Numbered from the stretch's first letter, positions 17,301 to 25,754 are shown. The stretch is DNA of 64,000 nucleotides from Paenibacillus psychroresistens (GCF_009728935.1 NZ_CP034235.1:6213501-6277500); one strand, 5' to 3'. Notes: generated by a model from the letters alone, not told the origin. Numbers and translations are program-made.

Positions 17301-17648
17301 TTGCTGTTGCTCATTAATATGTTCTATTGTCTCAAAGGAAACAAATACATCAATAGAATTATCATCTAACATTGTTAATGAATCCACAGACCCCTGTATA
17401 AATTTGATATTCTGAGATTCTTTATATTTTAATTGTGCATTTGAAATTGCTTCATCACTTATATCAATCCCAATTACTTTTTCTGCACTTTTTGATAGAA
17501 AAAAAGATCCATAACCTTCTCCACAGGCAGCATCAACAACTATTTTACCTTTTACTAGATTCGCAATTGAATAATATCTTTGCAAATGTTCAATTTCAAT
17601 TTGCTTGTCTGGGTAGTTTGGGATAAACCGTTCACCTGTAAATTCCAA
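14334..17648 (-). CDS. Multidomain methyltransferase / coiled coil / GT2 / GT4 glycan synthase (WsaE-like architecture)
   Basis: 1104 residues. Residues about 1-200 form a class I SAM methyltransferase (VVDAACGEGYGS at 37-48, then GIDISDEAI). Residues about 235-350 are a long coiled coil containing repeated KQKEEIL heptads. A GT2 domain starts near 463 (VTIIIPVYNQWRYTYAC) with the acidic triplet region FLLNNDTNVQ. A GT4-like GT-B domain fills about 733-1100 and ends in VPLTFGAGVKGKVVEALYHG. G. stearothermophilus WsaE is a known protein of this kind, combining a methyltransferase with two rhamnosyltransferase domains and acting in S-layer glycan elongation and terminal methylation. The gene lies next to wzm/wzt, as expected for an ABC-transporter route. 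Inference: chain elongation and capping in one polypeptide. Sugar specificity is unknown. Confidence 0.82.
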   Translation of the reverse strand: MEFTGERFIPNYPDKQIEIEHLQRYYSIANLVKGKIVVDAACGEGYGSFFLSKSAEKVIGIDISDEAISNAQLKYKESQNIKFIQGSVDSLTMLDDNSIDVFVSFETIEHINEQQQLKFIAEVTRVLKDDGIFLISTPDKYWYTDWANHNNTFHVKEFYKEEFKTFLEGFFANIQFFYQKFEVLSIVANNNSNYVNHIALDGDLNLNQGKYIIAICSKKDIGDIDFSSIISIKEITYNNLITRITSLQEEVEERNIHIHNLDQRINDLDYQQQTHLQEKEIQMEKIEKCKEEIVKQKEDIIMQKEEILKQKEEILKQKEEILKQKNEWIEQKERFNEQSKALELKSEDCYQKNKQLEEIIHSDMWRFFSKYYKIRDQVIPPNSKRKLIAKLLKRSLKEPRAMLSKINMGNFKKFRYYLNTDKNGLLEERIDNYLNRFNATETTSQQLFLVDDDIELEKLVFPIYENPKVTIIIPVYNQWRYTYACLKSILLQTPGIPYEVIIADDVSTDDTMKINEYVDNITVVRDEINRGFLLNCNNAATYAKGAYIFLLNNDTNVQANYLDSLVELIESDKRIGMVGSKLVYPDGRLQEAGGIIWNDAGGWNYGRLDEPDTTQYNYVKEVDYISGAAIMIRRELWESIGGFDERYVPAYFEDSDLAFEVRKHGYKVLLQPKSVVVHFEGISHGTNTNTGIKGYQIKNKEKFIEKWGEVLKSEHFADAHNVYWARDRSQFKKTLLIIDHYVPHFDKDAGSRTVYQYVKLFVEMGFNVKFVGDNYYNHQPYTSILEQLGVEVFYGNWYASHFKEWLKLNGQYIDYAFLNRPHITEKYIDQIKKYTKAKIIYYGHDLHFLREIREYRLTNNPELLKSSEKWKEIEFDIFSKSDVVYYPSQVEVDEIKQYLPELNIKAIPAYIFDTLKGNIKAFSEREDLLFVGGFGHKPNIDAVLWFIQEVFPAILNQYPDMKIYIVGSNPPELIKNLQAKNIIITGFVTDERLEQYYNDCKIVVVPLTFGAGVKGKVVEALYHGIPIVTTSVGSEGLPNIASYVLESDEGSSFAGLVNELYVDNERLELLSAQSINYVQKYFSKQSVLKIISHDFELKGNTDDY
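16675..16779 (-). repeat. Five tandem 21-bp units inside the coiled-coil coding region
   Basis: Three identical 21-bp units (16675-16695, 16696-16716, 16717-16737) are followed by two degenerate ones (16738-16758, 16759-16779). Each unit encodes one KQKEEIL-type heptad on the minus strand, so gain or loss of a unit keeps both frame and heptad register. The array sits between the methyltransferase and the GT2 domain. Confidence 0.95.
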
Positions 17649-17662
17649 CTCAAATGACCACC

Positions 17663-18940
17663 TTAATTTATTTGACTAAAATCAACATCATTCATAATTA
17701 AAAACCCTTCAAGATCATGCTTAGTAGTTAAAAGCACATTAAAAACAATAGCGTCATGTATCCAGCTATGCTGGATATGATCGCTTTGAGAACCAGAAGC
17801 AATTGCAGGAGATATGGTATATTGACCTTTATTCAAGTTTGGTAAAGAAAAATTAAAGCAATAGGTCATATAGCTATTATTAACTAATGGATCTAAAGTG
17901 ATTCCCAAAACATAATTATTAGTTTGTACCATTACGTTACCAATGCGATCTTTTATGGAGAAACCTACAATTGGATCAATAATAGCCTGATTAGACTTAA
18001 CTTTAATGAGTAGCTTTAATTGTTGATCAGGATTAACAAGATTTATCTTTTCATTATTCTGTGCATCCAGTAAGGATATTCCCGTAATTATAGCTGAATT
18101 ATCACCTAAAACATCTAAATCCCGATCAATTGGATCAATTAACATATTGTCGGAAGAATTTGGTTCAACATATTCTTCAACCACATGTGTATATTTCGAC
18201 AAATTTGAGTCAGCCATAAATGCCTGATATTTTTTTACAATTTCCCTAGGAGATCCATCAAAAATGAGTTCACCCTCATTTATCCAAATGGCACGATCAC
18301 AATAATTCGTAATAGTAGCCATATCGTGAGACACCAGAAGTATGGTTTTAGTCGATTTATATTCTTCAATTTTTCTGTAGCATTTTTGTTGGAAGCGCAT
18401 ATCGCCTACGCTTAACGCTTCATCAACAATTAATATATCTGGATCAACATTAATGGCTACAGCAAAGGCTAATCTTACGAACATACCGCTTGAATATATC
18501 TTTACAGGTTGATATACAAATTCTCCAATATCTGCGAATGAGAGAATATCATCCAATTTTTCGTCCATTTCACTTTTAGTAAAGCCACATATTAAACCAT
18601 TCATGTAGATATTCTCAATCCCTGTGTACTCTGGGTTAAACCCTGCACCAAGCTCTAAAAGTGCGGATATGGTTCCGTTAATTTGAATTGTACCTGATGT
18701 CGGTGTTAGCACACCTGTTATCATTTTTAGCATTGTTGATTTGCCAGAGCCATTTTTCCCGATTATCCCTACAGTTTCACCTTTTTTTATTTCAAAGGAA
18801 ACATTATTTATTGCATAAAAATCCTTATGATAATTTTTCTTGAATGGGTGGATAGATTCTTTTAATCTGTCCATCGGTTTATTGTACAACTTATACTTTT
18901 TTGTAATCATTTCAATCTTAGCAGCTAAATTAGCATTCAT
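17663..18940 (-). CDS. wzt: ABC-transporter ATPase for glycan export, with C-terminal carbohydrate-binding domain (Wzt)
   Basis: 425 residues from ATG 18940, chosen because AAAGGAG lies 9 bases upstream; a longer frame to 19072 overlaps wzm. The N-terminal ATPase has Walker A GKNGSGKST at 61-69, the signature YSSGMFVRLAFA, Walker B ILIVDEAL, and the switch HDMATI. The first 45 residues (KYKLYNKPMDRLKE) match the Wzt/TagH group. The C-terminal 170 residues form a separate beta-rich domain of the Wzt_C type, which in the O9a system recognises the finished, terminally modified glycan. With Wzm it would export the lipid-linked S-layer or cell-wall glycan across the membrane. The tail implies export coupled to chain termination by the adjacent methyltransferase protein. 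Confidence 0.9.
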   Translation of the reverse strand: MNANLAAKIEMITKKYKLYNKPMDRLKESIHPFKKNYHKDFYAINNVSFEIKKGETVGIIGKNGSGKSTMLKMITGVLTPTSGTIQINGTISALLELGAGFNPEYTGIENIYMNGLICGFTKSEMDEKLDDILSFADIGEFVYQPVKIYSSGMFVRLAFAVAINVDPDILIVDEALSVGDMRFQQKCYRKIEEYKSTKTILLVSHDMATITNYCDRAIWINEGELIFDGSPREIVKKYQAFMADSNLSKYTHVVEEYVEPNSSDNMLIDPIDRDLDVLGDNSAIITGISLLDAQNNEKINLVNPDQQLKLLIKVKSNQAIIDPIVGFSIKDRIGNVMVQTNNYVLGITLDPLVNNSYMTYCFNFSLPNLNKGQYTISPAIASGSQSDHIQHSWIHDAIVFNVLLTTKHDLEGFLIMNDVDFSQIN

Positions 18941-18954
18941 TGTTTTGTGCTCCT

Positions 18955-19761
18955 TTATAATACATCTGCAAAGTGAGGTTTTAATTTTTTGAAAACTGTA
19001 GCTCCAATTATCATGATAATAAAAGTCATCACCCAAAAAATTAATGTTTGTTTCGGATCTTCCCAGAACCATTTACTATAAATAAAAGAGTTCCTATACC
19101 CCTCAGTAATATAATATACAGGGTTGTAATTATATAAAAATTGTATTTTCCCAGGAATAATATTAAGTGAATAAAAGATCGGAGTTAGCCAAAAACCAAA
19201 TTGGAGTAACATGGCTATAATTTGATTTACATCCTTCAAAAATATTCCCAAAGATGATGTTAGCCAAGAAATGCCCAAGGTTAAACATATTGTACATAAT
19301 AAATAATAGCTTATTTGCAGAACGTGGAAATTGAGAGGGTGCTTATAAACAATAAACATTAGGGACACTAAAATAATAAAAAACAAGTGAATAATAAATG
19401 CTGAATATAACTTGACAAAAGGTAAAATACTGATTCTAAAAACAACCTTTTTAACTAAATAGCTATTTTCAATGATAGCATTAGTCGAGGATTGGACACA
19501 ATCCGCAAAAAAGTTCCAAGCAATCATCGCCGAAGCCAACCACAAAATAAATGGAAAATTATCAATAGGGGTAGATTTAAAGCCTACTTGAAAAACAAAC
19601 CAGTAAATTAATATAGAAATAGTCGGTTGAATAAATGCCCATAGCACTCCTAGGTAAGAACCAAAGTATCTATTTTTCAAATCGTTTCTAGTCAAGTCAA
19701 ATATTAACCGATGCAATACCATTAACTTTTTTATGCTATTAAGCTTTATCATTTCATTCAT
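18955..19761 (-). CDS. wzm: ABC-2 type glycan export permease (Wzm/TagG-like)
   Basis: 268 residues with six membrane helices and the family features TRNDLKNRYFGSYLGVLWAFIQP near the N-terminus and FWLTPIFYSLNIIPG before the last loop. It belongs to the ABC2_membrane family and partners the Wzt ATPase 14 bases downstream. It is the first gene of the minus-strand glycan operon. AGGAG stands only 2 bases before the ATG at 19761 and 11 before a second in-frame ATG at 19752, so the second Met may be used. A divergent promoter region separates it from the ligase gene. Confidence 0.9.
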   Translation of the reverse strand: MNEMIKLNSIKKLMVLHRLIFDLTRNDLKNRYFGSYLGVLWAFIQPTISILIYWFVFQVGFKSTPIDNFPFILWLASAMIAWNFFADCVQSSTNAIIENSYLVKKVVFRISILPFVKLYSAFIIHLFFIILVSLMFIVYKHPLNFHVLQISYYLLCTICLTLGISWLTSSLGIFLKDVNQIIAMLLQFGFWLTPIFYSLNIIPGKIQFLYNYNPVYYITEGYRNSFIYSKWFWEDPKQTLIFWVMTFIIMIIGATVFKKLKPHFADVL

Positions 19762-19780
19762 ATCTCCTAAATTAACAAAT

Positions 19781-19810
19781 TAAGATAAATTATCTTATAC
19801 ATTTTATCAA
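19781..19810 (-). promoter_or_regulatory. Candidate promoter of the glycan operon, overlapping a 17-bp palindrome
   Basis: On the minus strand TTGATA (19805-19810) and TATCTT (19782-19787) are 17 bp apart and lie just upstream of wzm. The region 19781-19797 is a perfect palindrome with 8-bp arms (TAAGATAA/TTATCTTA) around one base and covers the proposed -10 box. A repressor site there would be well placed. The hexamers are moderate matches, so this is tentative. Confidence 0.4.
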
Positions 19811-19867
19811 ACACATGCGCTAAAAGATAGTAAGATGTTACAATTAGTCTTTGGTAACAATAATAAA

Positions 19868-19896
19868 TTGGAAAACAATATACTTTATGATAAGAT
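19868..19896 (+). promoter_or_regulatory. Candidate sigma-A promoter of the ligase gene
   Basis: TTGGAA (19868-19873) and TAAGAT (19891-19896) are separated by exactly 17 bp, about 50 bases before the TTG start of the WaaL-like gene. It faces away from the wzm promoter, so the two units are divergently transcribed from about 90 bp of shared DNA. Confidence 0.45.
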
Positions 19897-19947
19897 TATG
19901 ACGGAAATTGTCGGATTTGACCTATTTAGAAAAAGGAGTTTTTTTAA

Positions 19948-22407
19948 TTGAAATCAACCGCGAAAAAAGATCCCATAAAAACCTTGCTTGCTAATACAAA
20001 CACATTTAAAGAAAAAGAATCCATCGTATTTTGGGCTTTACTGAGTTTTGTTGTTCTATTTTTGTTTTTTGCTCCCTTTCAAAGTCACGCACTATTTAAT
20101 GGGAATATTGAAGCGTTTGAAACTCCCATCTATGGAGCAGTGGTTTGGAGTTCTATCTTTCTACTGATTTTATCCATCTATTATTGGGGACATTGGCGCT
20201 TGCGAAATTTTGGAGATATCCTGAACATAGCCATCTGGGTGATTCCTTTCTCTTACTTAATTTCTCAGTTTGGGGCTGCTTCACATCACTTAGCATCTAA
20301 TATGACCTTAATCAGTATTCTATATGCGATTTTCTTCTTGTTAGGCAGCTTTGTTGGAAAAAGCAAGCTAAGTGCCAAGGTTACGCAATATGCTCTAGTG
20401 TTATCGGCATATATGGTTGTGTTTGTTGGCTTTCTTAATTTATTCGGTAATTACTTTAATAAAGACGCAGTAATGTTTGATCAAGGACTAAGACTGACAT
20501 CTTTATTCCAATATGCTAATGCGTATGCGGGATTTCTAATGGCTATTTTATTCGTGGCTTTGTATTTAGTTATCTCCTCGAAGAAGTGGTATTATGTGTT
20601 GGCTCACAGTTTAATGATTATTCCTATTTTAACTTCCTTTTGGCTTACGCAATCACGGGGAGCGTTAGTTCTATTGCCAATTATTTTTATCTTAATCCTA
20701 CCTTTCATTTCATTGTTGCGCCAGATTCAAATGTTTTTATACTTAGCCGTAGCGGCAGTGATTTCTATTTCTATAACAGATAAAATTGTTACAATTGCTA
20801 CACCTATTAATACAACTAACCTAGAGCAATATAATACAACGGGTAAAGTAAGTCATTACCTCTCCTTTTTCAACAACAACTCTTTATCCGGCTGGAGCCG
20901 ATTACTTATTGTTTCATTGTTATTCGCCGTAGTAGTCACACTGATTTATAAATATGTCGTACCTGCTATAGAATCAAAATTTGCACACAAAAAAGCAAAT
21001 AAGTATTTAACTTTGGTTTTCCCTGTTGGAATTGTTTTAGCGGGTGTCCTTGGTGCTGTTTTACTCTTAGGCGATACTGGGTTTACCAAGATTTTACCTG
21101 AGATCCTACGTACACGTTTAGAGAATATTAATTTTCAACAACATAGTGTTCTTGAACGTGGCACATTTTATAAAGATGCTGTGAAACTTGTTGAGGATTA
21201 TCCAGTATTAGGGGCAGGCGGTGCAGGTTGGAATGTTCTTTATGAGAAGTATCAGAACAATCCTTATACTAGCAGACAAACGCATAATTTCTTATTGCAA
21301 TATTTAGTCGATGTCGGAATTTTAGGTATCTTTTTCCTATTAGCTTTTCTCGGGGCATTATTCTTTTATTACTTTAAATATTTCTTTAACCAACCCAACA
21401 AAGACAATGATCGTCATCTTATATTTTATATCATGTTTATAACGATATTTGTTCATAGCTTGCTTGATTTCGATATGAGTTACGTTTACTTGGCTGCGGT
21501 CGTTTTCCTCTGTTTAGGTGGTATGGCAGGATCTATTCCTTTTAAAGAAATTCAATGGAAGAACGTTTTAACAATTACCAAATTGCGTTGGATATATCCT
21601 GCTCTTATCAGTGTAATTGGTATTACCATACTCATCATTTCTTCAGTAAGCTATCATGCCAATAATTTATTTAATACGGCTCAAACTGGCTTACAAATGC
21701 AAAAACCTTATCAAGAATTTACAGTGTCCTTGGATAAGGCTCTTGGTCTTAGACCACACCATCCCGATTTTGTTTTAATGAAGATTAACTTAATGATTCA
21801 AGGCTTTAACCAATTGCATGATGAGAGTTTTTATACTAAAGCCACTGAGCTTACAAAGAATTTGAAAAAGACTGAACCCAATAATCGTGGTGTTCTCGAG
21901 TATGAATACCAACTGGCACTTCTAGAAAATAAAAAAGAAGATGCATTAGCAGTCGTTACTGATGGATTAAACAAATTCACTTGGGATGTTAGTATTTTTG
22001 AACGTGCCATTGATTTGAACGTTCAATTGGGTGAGCAGCATTGGCCAAACGCATTAGCATTATATGATAAATTCCTTGCACAAGAAGCACATTTATTAAC
22101 TCTTCCTAAAGGACAGGGACAAGGTAATCCATTTGCCGTTACATCACCGATTAGAGCTTCCATTGGGAAAATTTACTTTGAACAGAAAAAGTACCCTGAA
22201 GCCATAGAGATGTTGAAACCTGGACTAACAGAAACTCTGTCAGCTCCGATTGACAGAGTGATTGCACACACTTATCTAGATACGTTAAAAGCGTTAGAGC
22301 AAGAAGACACAGCTTTAGCTGCTAAGCTTGATACGGCGGATGCAGAAGCTGCAGCTAAGGCTGAGAAGGACAGACTGGAACTGGAAGCTGCCCAACAATC
22401 TAAGTAA
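19948..22407 (+). CDS. Oligosaccharide ligase of the O-antigen ligase superfamily (WaaL/PglL/WsfB-like) with TPR-like tail
   Basis: 819 residues from a TTG start preceded by AAGGAG at 9 bases. About 12-13 membrane helices cover 25-570. The Wzy_C signature lies in the large outer loop: ERGTFYKDAVKLVEDYPVLG, GAGGAGWN, then TSRQTHNFLLQYLVDVG, which holds the conserved histidine. Residues about 590-790 look like helical TPR repeats, and the end is an Ala/Glu/Lys-rich tail. Family members transfer a lipid-linked glycan to protein or lipid A outside the membrane. Located beside the glycan exporter and an S-layer protein gene, it is most likely the S-layer oligosaccharyl:protein transferase. A second, truncated copy of its tail occurs at 26620-26694. 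Confidence 0.8.
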   Translation: MKSTAKKDPIKTLLANTNTFKEKESIVFWALLSFVVLFLFFAPFQSHALFNGNIEAFETPIYGAVVWSSIFLLILSIYYWGHWRLRNFGDILNIAIWVIPFSYLISQFGAASHHLASNMTLISILYAIFFLLGSFVGKSKLSAKVTQYALVLSAYMVVFVGFLNLFGNYFNKDAVMFDQGLRLTSLFQYANAYAGFLMAILFVALYLVISSKKWYYVLAHSLMIIPILTSFWLTQSRGALVLLPIIFILILPFISLLRQIQMFLYLAVAAVISISITDKIVTIATPINTTNLEQYNTTGKVSHYLSFFNNNSLSGWSRLLIVSLLFAVVVTLIYKYVVPAIESKFAHKKANKYLTLVFPVGIVLAGVLGAVLLLGDTGFTKILPEILRTRLENINFQQHSVLERGTFYKDAVKLVEDYPVLGAGGAGWNVLYEKYQNNPYTSRQTHNFLLQYLVDVGILGIFFLLAFLGALFFYYFKYFFNQPNKDNDRHLIFYIMFITIFVHSLLDFDMSYVYLAAVVFLCLGGMAGSIPFKEIQWKNVLTITKLRWIYPALISVIGITILIISSVSYHANNLFNTAQTGLQMQKPYQEFTVSLDKALGLRPHHPDFVLMKINLMIQGFNQLHDESFYTKATELTKNLKKTEPNNRGVLEYEYQLALLENKKEDALAVVTDGLNKFTWDVSIFERAIDLNVQLGEQHWPNALALYDKFLAQEAHLLTLPKGQGQGNPFAVTSPIRASIGKIYFEQKKYPEAIEMLKPGLTETLSAPIDRVIAHTYLDTLKALEQEDTALAAKLDTADAEAAAKAEKDRLELEAAQQSK

Positions 22408-22464
22408 TTTAGAAGGCTCAATGCATTTTGTTCATGGTGATTATCCACCTTCATGTAGACAATT

Positions 22465-22527
22465 AAAAAAGCTAAACATAAACAACGCGTGCCGATACCC
22501 AATCGGTGCGCGTTGTTTATGTTTAGC
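22465..22527 (-). terminator. Very long perfect hairpin, minus-oriented intrinsic terminator
   Basis: The arms at 22471-22489 and 22509-22527 are a perfect 19-bp inverted repeat. An inner CCGAT/ATCGG stem extends the structure beyond a 2-bp mismatch. On the minus strand the hairpin is followed by six Ts (22465-22470); on the plus strand no T run follows. It therefore suits transcription leaving the decayed kinase, although it may also stop ligase transcripts less efficiently. Confidence 0.6.
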
Positions 22528-22906
22528 TAGAAACCGTTGAGCAGTACTTTTTTGTGATTACCATGAAAGTCAGATTTCACAAAGCTGTCATCATTCAGGG
22601 ATAGCCAATTCAGGACGTGCCAAAAGAATGGCCATCATATTTTTTCATCTCACGATCGTGCAATTGTTTTCCCGATACACATAAGCTCTGTAACTTTCCA
22701 TTTGTTGTAGTTAATCTATTCCTGCAATGCTTGTTAACAAGTGTATAACACCATACAGATCGTTTTACTCTTAGATAGCTACTGATAATAATCTTTTGGT
22801 AATCTCCTAAACCTACGAAGTACTACAATATGGATTTTCATTACCGGAAACAGTATCATGTAAACACTGTATTGACTTGCTCTGATTCTTTAAAAATTGA
22901 TTTGTC
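22528..22906. other. Intergenic stretch with no supportable gene
   Basis: This region holds only short, stop-broken frames on both strands. It lies downstream, on the minus strand, of the decayed kinase and might once have encoded its ATPase domain, but I see no HATPase N or G box here. Confidence 0.5.
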
Positions 22907-23105
22907 TTAATCCTCCCCCTCAAGAAAAGCCTTCCTAAGCTTATAATAAAAAACAGCCTCTATCTTGTTAGATATATAGGCCAAGGTCATTACTTTTTTC
23001 TTCCCCGAAAGGGGTTGATGATGTTTTCGAGAAAACCTTGAACAATCTATCCCTCTGAATTTCAGGTACTCCGGCCAATCGTCTATTCTCAATTTCTATT
23101 TTCAA

Positions 23106-23601
23106 CTACTCAAGAGTAATATTTATATCCTGGGCTAGTTGTTGATCAATTTTGATTTATTTATGTAAGAAGGACAGATAACATTCTCAAGATTAAGTGT
23201 TAAATTCCACTTCTCGATAGCAGACACATCCAGTATGTCGTTGATCAATTCCAAAAAATATTTACTTGAGTCTGTAATGATAATCAGAAGGTCTAGACTC
23301 TCCTTAAGCTCAACGCCCTTGACTGCATCTTGATCAGCTATTTCATTGAGAGCCGTGAATATTATTAAGATAGGCTATAAATACCGCTTATAAGGCTTCT
23401 CAGGTCACGGGCTACAACATCAAGTACTTTGCTTTTCTCATGGCAGATTTTAAGTAATAGTTCATTTTTTGCCTCAACCTCCAGTGTTCTCTCTCTAACC
23501 TTTTCCTTTAGATTTAGGTTTGTGTTCTTTAGAGCTTTAAACATTCCTATATTTTCTACAATCAGTATATTTTTATCAAAATTCTGTTTCAGTAGCTGCA
23601 T
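23106..23601 (-). pseudogene. Decayed sensor histidine kinase fragment
   Basis: The first segment (23601-23365, 78 codons) reads as a signal-transmitting coiled coil entering a HisKA domain: LKEKVRERTLEVEAKNELLL, then VVARDLRSLISGIYSL, where the phospho-accepting His of the usual AHDLR box is replaced by Arg. After a frame change, codons from about 23357 continue the same domain (SSKYFLELINDILDVSAIEK). A further shift gives IDQQLAQDINITLE before a stop at 23106. No sensor part or ATPase domain is intact. At least two frame breaks plus loss of the His make function as a kinase very unlikely. Confidence 0.75.
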
Positions 23602-23927
23602 AATTTAAACACTGTTAACAGATATCTCGACAATTTTGGCATTTTATACCTGATTTATTTATGTTTTTGAAATTTTTTATCAAAAAAAGAAACTTTTTGT
23701 TCGACTTGAGGTATACATATTAGAAATTAAAACTTCTTTAATCCATTTTGCTGTGAAAAATGGGTTTCATAGGTTATTTTCTGTTTTTGCTTTTCATAAT
23801 TTATGTTAACTATGGCCTAAGCCTTGTTATATATTCATATCAGGAAAAGGAGGTGAAATACTTAATGATGAATCAAGAAAATTTTACTAGACAAACTAGA
23901 AAAAGAGATAAGAGGAGAGATTCAAAG

Positions 23928-25754
23928 ATGAAATCTATTATAAAACAAAAGATTGCCGGAATAATGGTATTTTTACTTGTTATTTCTATGCTTACACCTG
24001 TACTTGCATTTGCTTCAGCTTCATATAGCAAAGGAAATGTGACAGGTAGTGTTTATAGTACAACTTATGCTCCAAGTGGTGTTCAGGTTTATGTATACGC
24101 TCCAGGTGCTACGACTGCTTATACTACTACAAGTGCAACATATATTTCTAACGGTATTAATGATTATGAGTATCTCCTAGATACTGATGTAACTGGTGTA
24201 ACCTATCGTTATGTAACATTAGTTACGGATACTGTAAGTCAAGTAGTTTACGATGTTCCAACAATTGCATTTACTAGTCCAATTTATAATGCAACTATTG
24301 GAAGTCAAGTAACTTCAGTAGTTTATGCAACATACTCGAATGGTGACATTGAAGATGCAAGTGCATATGCAACTATTATTTCTGATAATGTATCTGTTGC
24401 AACTGTTAATGCAGGTACTATTACACCGGTAAGTGTTGGTTATTCTAATTTAACTGCAACTTATGCTGGTCAAAGTGTAACATCAACAGTATATGTTTAT
24501 GCTGCAAGTACTGGTAACCCTGGTTCAGGTAACCCAGGATCAGGTGACCCTGGAACTGGTGGTGGTGCAACTCCAGCTCCAACAGTAACTATATCCGCTG
24601 ATGCTAATGGTAATGTTGATGCAACTTCATTAACAAATGCATTTGCTAACAGCCTATCTGTTACAATCAAGATAACTGGTGAGTCAGCTTTATTGCCTGC
24701 TTCCGCTTTGGTAGAAGCTGCTAAGAAAGCTGGAGCTTCATTAACTATTACTTCCGACAACGGTTCTATCACGATTCCACTTTCCGTACTGAAATTAGAT
24801 GATCTTGCTAAAGCACTTGGTATCAGCGTTGCAGATCTTACAATTAAGGTTACGATTAGTAAAGTGACTGGCGCTACTCTTGATGCTATTAAAGCTGCTG
24901 CTGCTACATCTGGCGCTACTTTACTTGCTGATGCCATTGATTTCAATGTACAAGCTGTTGCTAAAGATGGTAAATCCATAAATGTTGATTTCGGGAACAC
25001 TTATGTTTCTCGTACGTTGAATGTAAACTCAACTGTAGATTCCAGCAATACTACTGGGATATTGTACAATCCGGATGCAAAAACATTTAACTTCGTACCT
25101 TCCACTTTTGCCAATGCAAATGGAAAAAGCGTTGCTACGTTGAAGCGTAATGGAAGCAGTATCTATACAGTTGCTTCTTTCAACAAAAGCTTCTCCGACA
25201 TTTCTACTCACTGGGCTAAAAAGGATATTGAGCTTTTAGCTAACAAAGTTGTCGTTGAAGGTATGTCATCAACTACATTTGCACCAGAAAGCAACATTAC
25301 TCGTGCTCAATTTGCTGCACTTGTTGTTCGTTCCCTAGGTTTAACTACTTCCGTAACTAGCAATACCTACTTCAAGGATGTAAATGCATCTGATTGGTTT
25401 GCTGGAGCTGTTACAGCCGCTGCTAAAGCAGGACTGATCAATGGTTATGAAGATGGTACCTTCGCTCCAAACAAGCAAATCACTCGTGAAGAGCTTGCTG
25501 CATTAGTAGTACGTGCATTGAAATATGCAGGTGTAAAAGCTGATGTAACTGTTGCTCAACAAGCTACGTTGCTTGCTAAGTATACAGACTCCAACAAAAT
25601 TGTTTGGGCACAAGCTGAAGTCGCTGCTGCGATCAATGCCGGTATCATCAATGGTCTTACCGACAAAACGATCGGATCTAACAAGACAGCAACACGTGCA
25701 CAATCTGCAACTATGTTGAAGCGTTTCTTAACAAAAGCTGAATTCATTAACTAA
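23928..25754 (+). CDS. S-layer protein with three C-terminal SLH domains
   Basis: 608 residues from ATG 23928 (AGGAG about 10 bases upstream). A second in-frame ATG at 23865 has an even stronger AAGGAGG site about 11 bases upstream and would add 21 charged residues. The signal peptide is MKSIIKQKIAGIMVFLLVIS with cleavage near AFASA. A Tyr/Thr/Ser-rich beta region with a BIG2-like repeat covers about 30-185. A Gly/Pro linker (GNPGSGNPGSGDPGTGG) follows, then another beta region. SLH domains occupy about 421-608, with motifs ITRAQ, ITREE and ATRAQ. SLH trimers bind pyruvylated secondary cell-wall polymer. The Tyr-rich N-terminal part and the adjacent ligase make it a plausible glycosylation target. 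It is short for a principal S-layer protein. Confidence 0.88.
   Translation: MKSIIKQKIAGIMVFLLVISMLTPVLAFASASYSKGNVTGSVYSTTYAPSGVQVYVYAPGATTAYTTTSATYISNGINDYEYLLDTDVTGVTYRYVTLVTDTVSQVVYDVPTIAFTSPIYNATIGSQVTSVVYATYSNGDIEDASAYATIISDNVSVATVNAGTITPVSVGYSNLTATYAGQSVTSTVYVYAASTGNPGSGNPGSGDPGTGGGATPAPTVTISADANGNVDATSLTNAFANSLSVTIKITGESALLPASALVEAAKKAGASLTITSDNGSITIPLSVLKLDDLAKALGISVADLTIKVTISKVTGATLDAIKAAAATSGATLLADAIDFNVQAVAKDGKSINVDFGNTYVSRTLNVNSTVDSSNTTGILYNPDAKTFNFVPSTFANANGKSVATLKRNGSSIYTVASFNKSFSDISTHWAKKDIELLANKVVVEGMSSTTFAPESNITRAQFAALVVRSLGLTTSVTSNTYFKDVNASDWFAGAVTAAAKAGLINGYEDGTFAPNKQITREELAALVVRALKYAGVKADVTVAQQATLLAKYTDSNKIVWAQAEVAAAINAGIINGLTDKTIGSNKTATRAQSATMLKRFLTKAEFIN

Noticed and set aside
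22272..22540. Short open frames on both strands across the long hairpin
   Set aside because: The shared peptide on both strands is simply a product of the palindrome; there is no ribosome site.
22907..23092. 61-codon minus-strand frame
   Set aside because: No domain match, and it lies downstream of the frameshifted kinase remnant. More likely part of the decayed region than a gene.
23625..23760. S-layer gene promoter
   Set aside because: AT-rich DNA with several partial hexamers (for example TATACA and TATTAG), but no pair with acceptable spacing and match.
24497..25000. 167-codon minus-strand frame within the S-layer gene
   Set aside because: Repetitive, low-complexity antisense of a strongly biased coding region, with no start signal.
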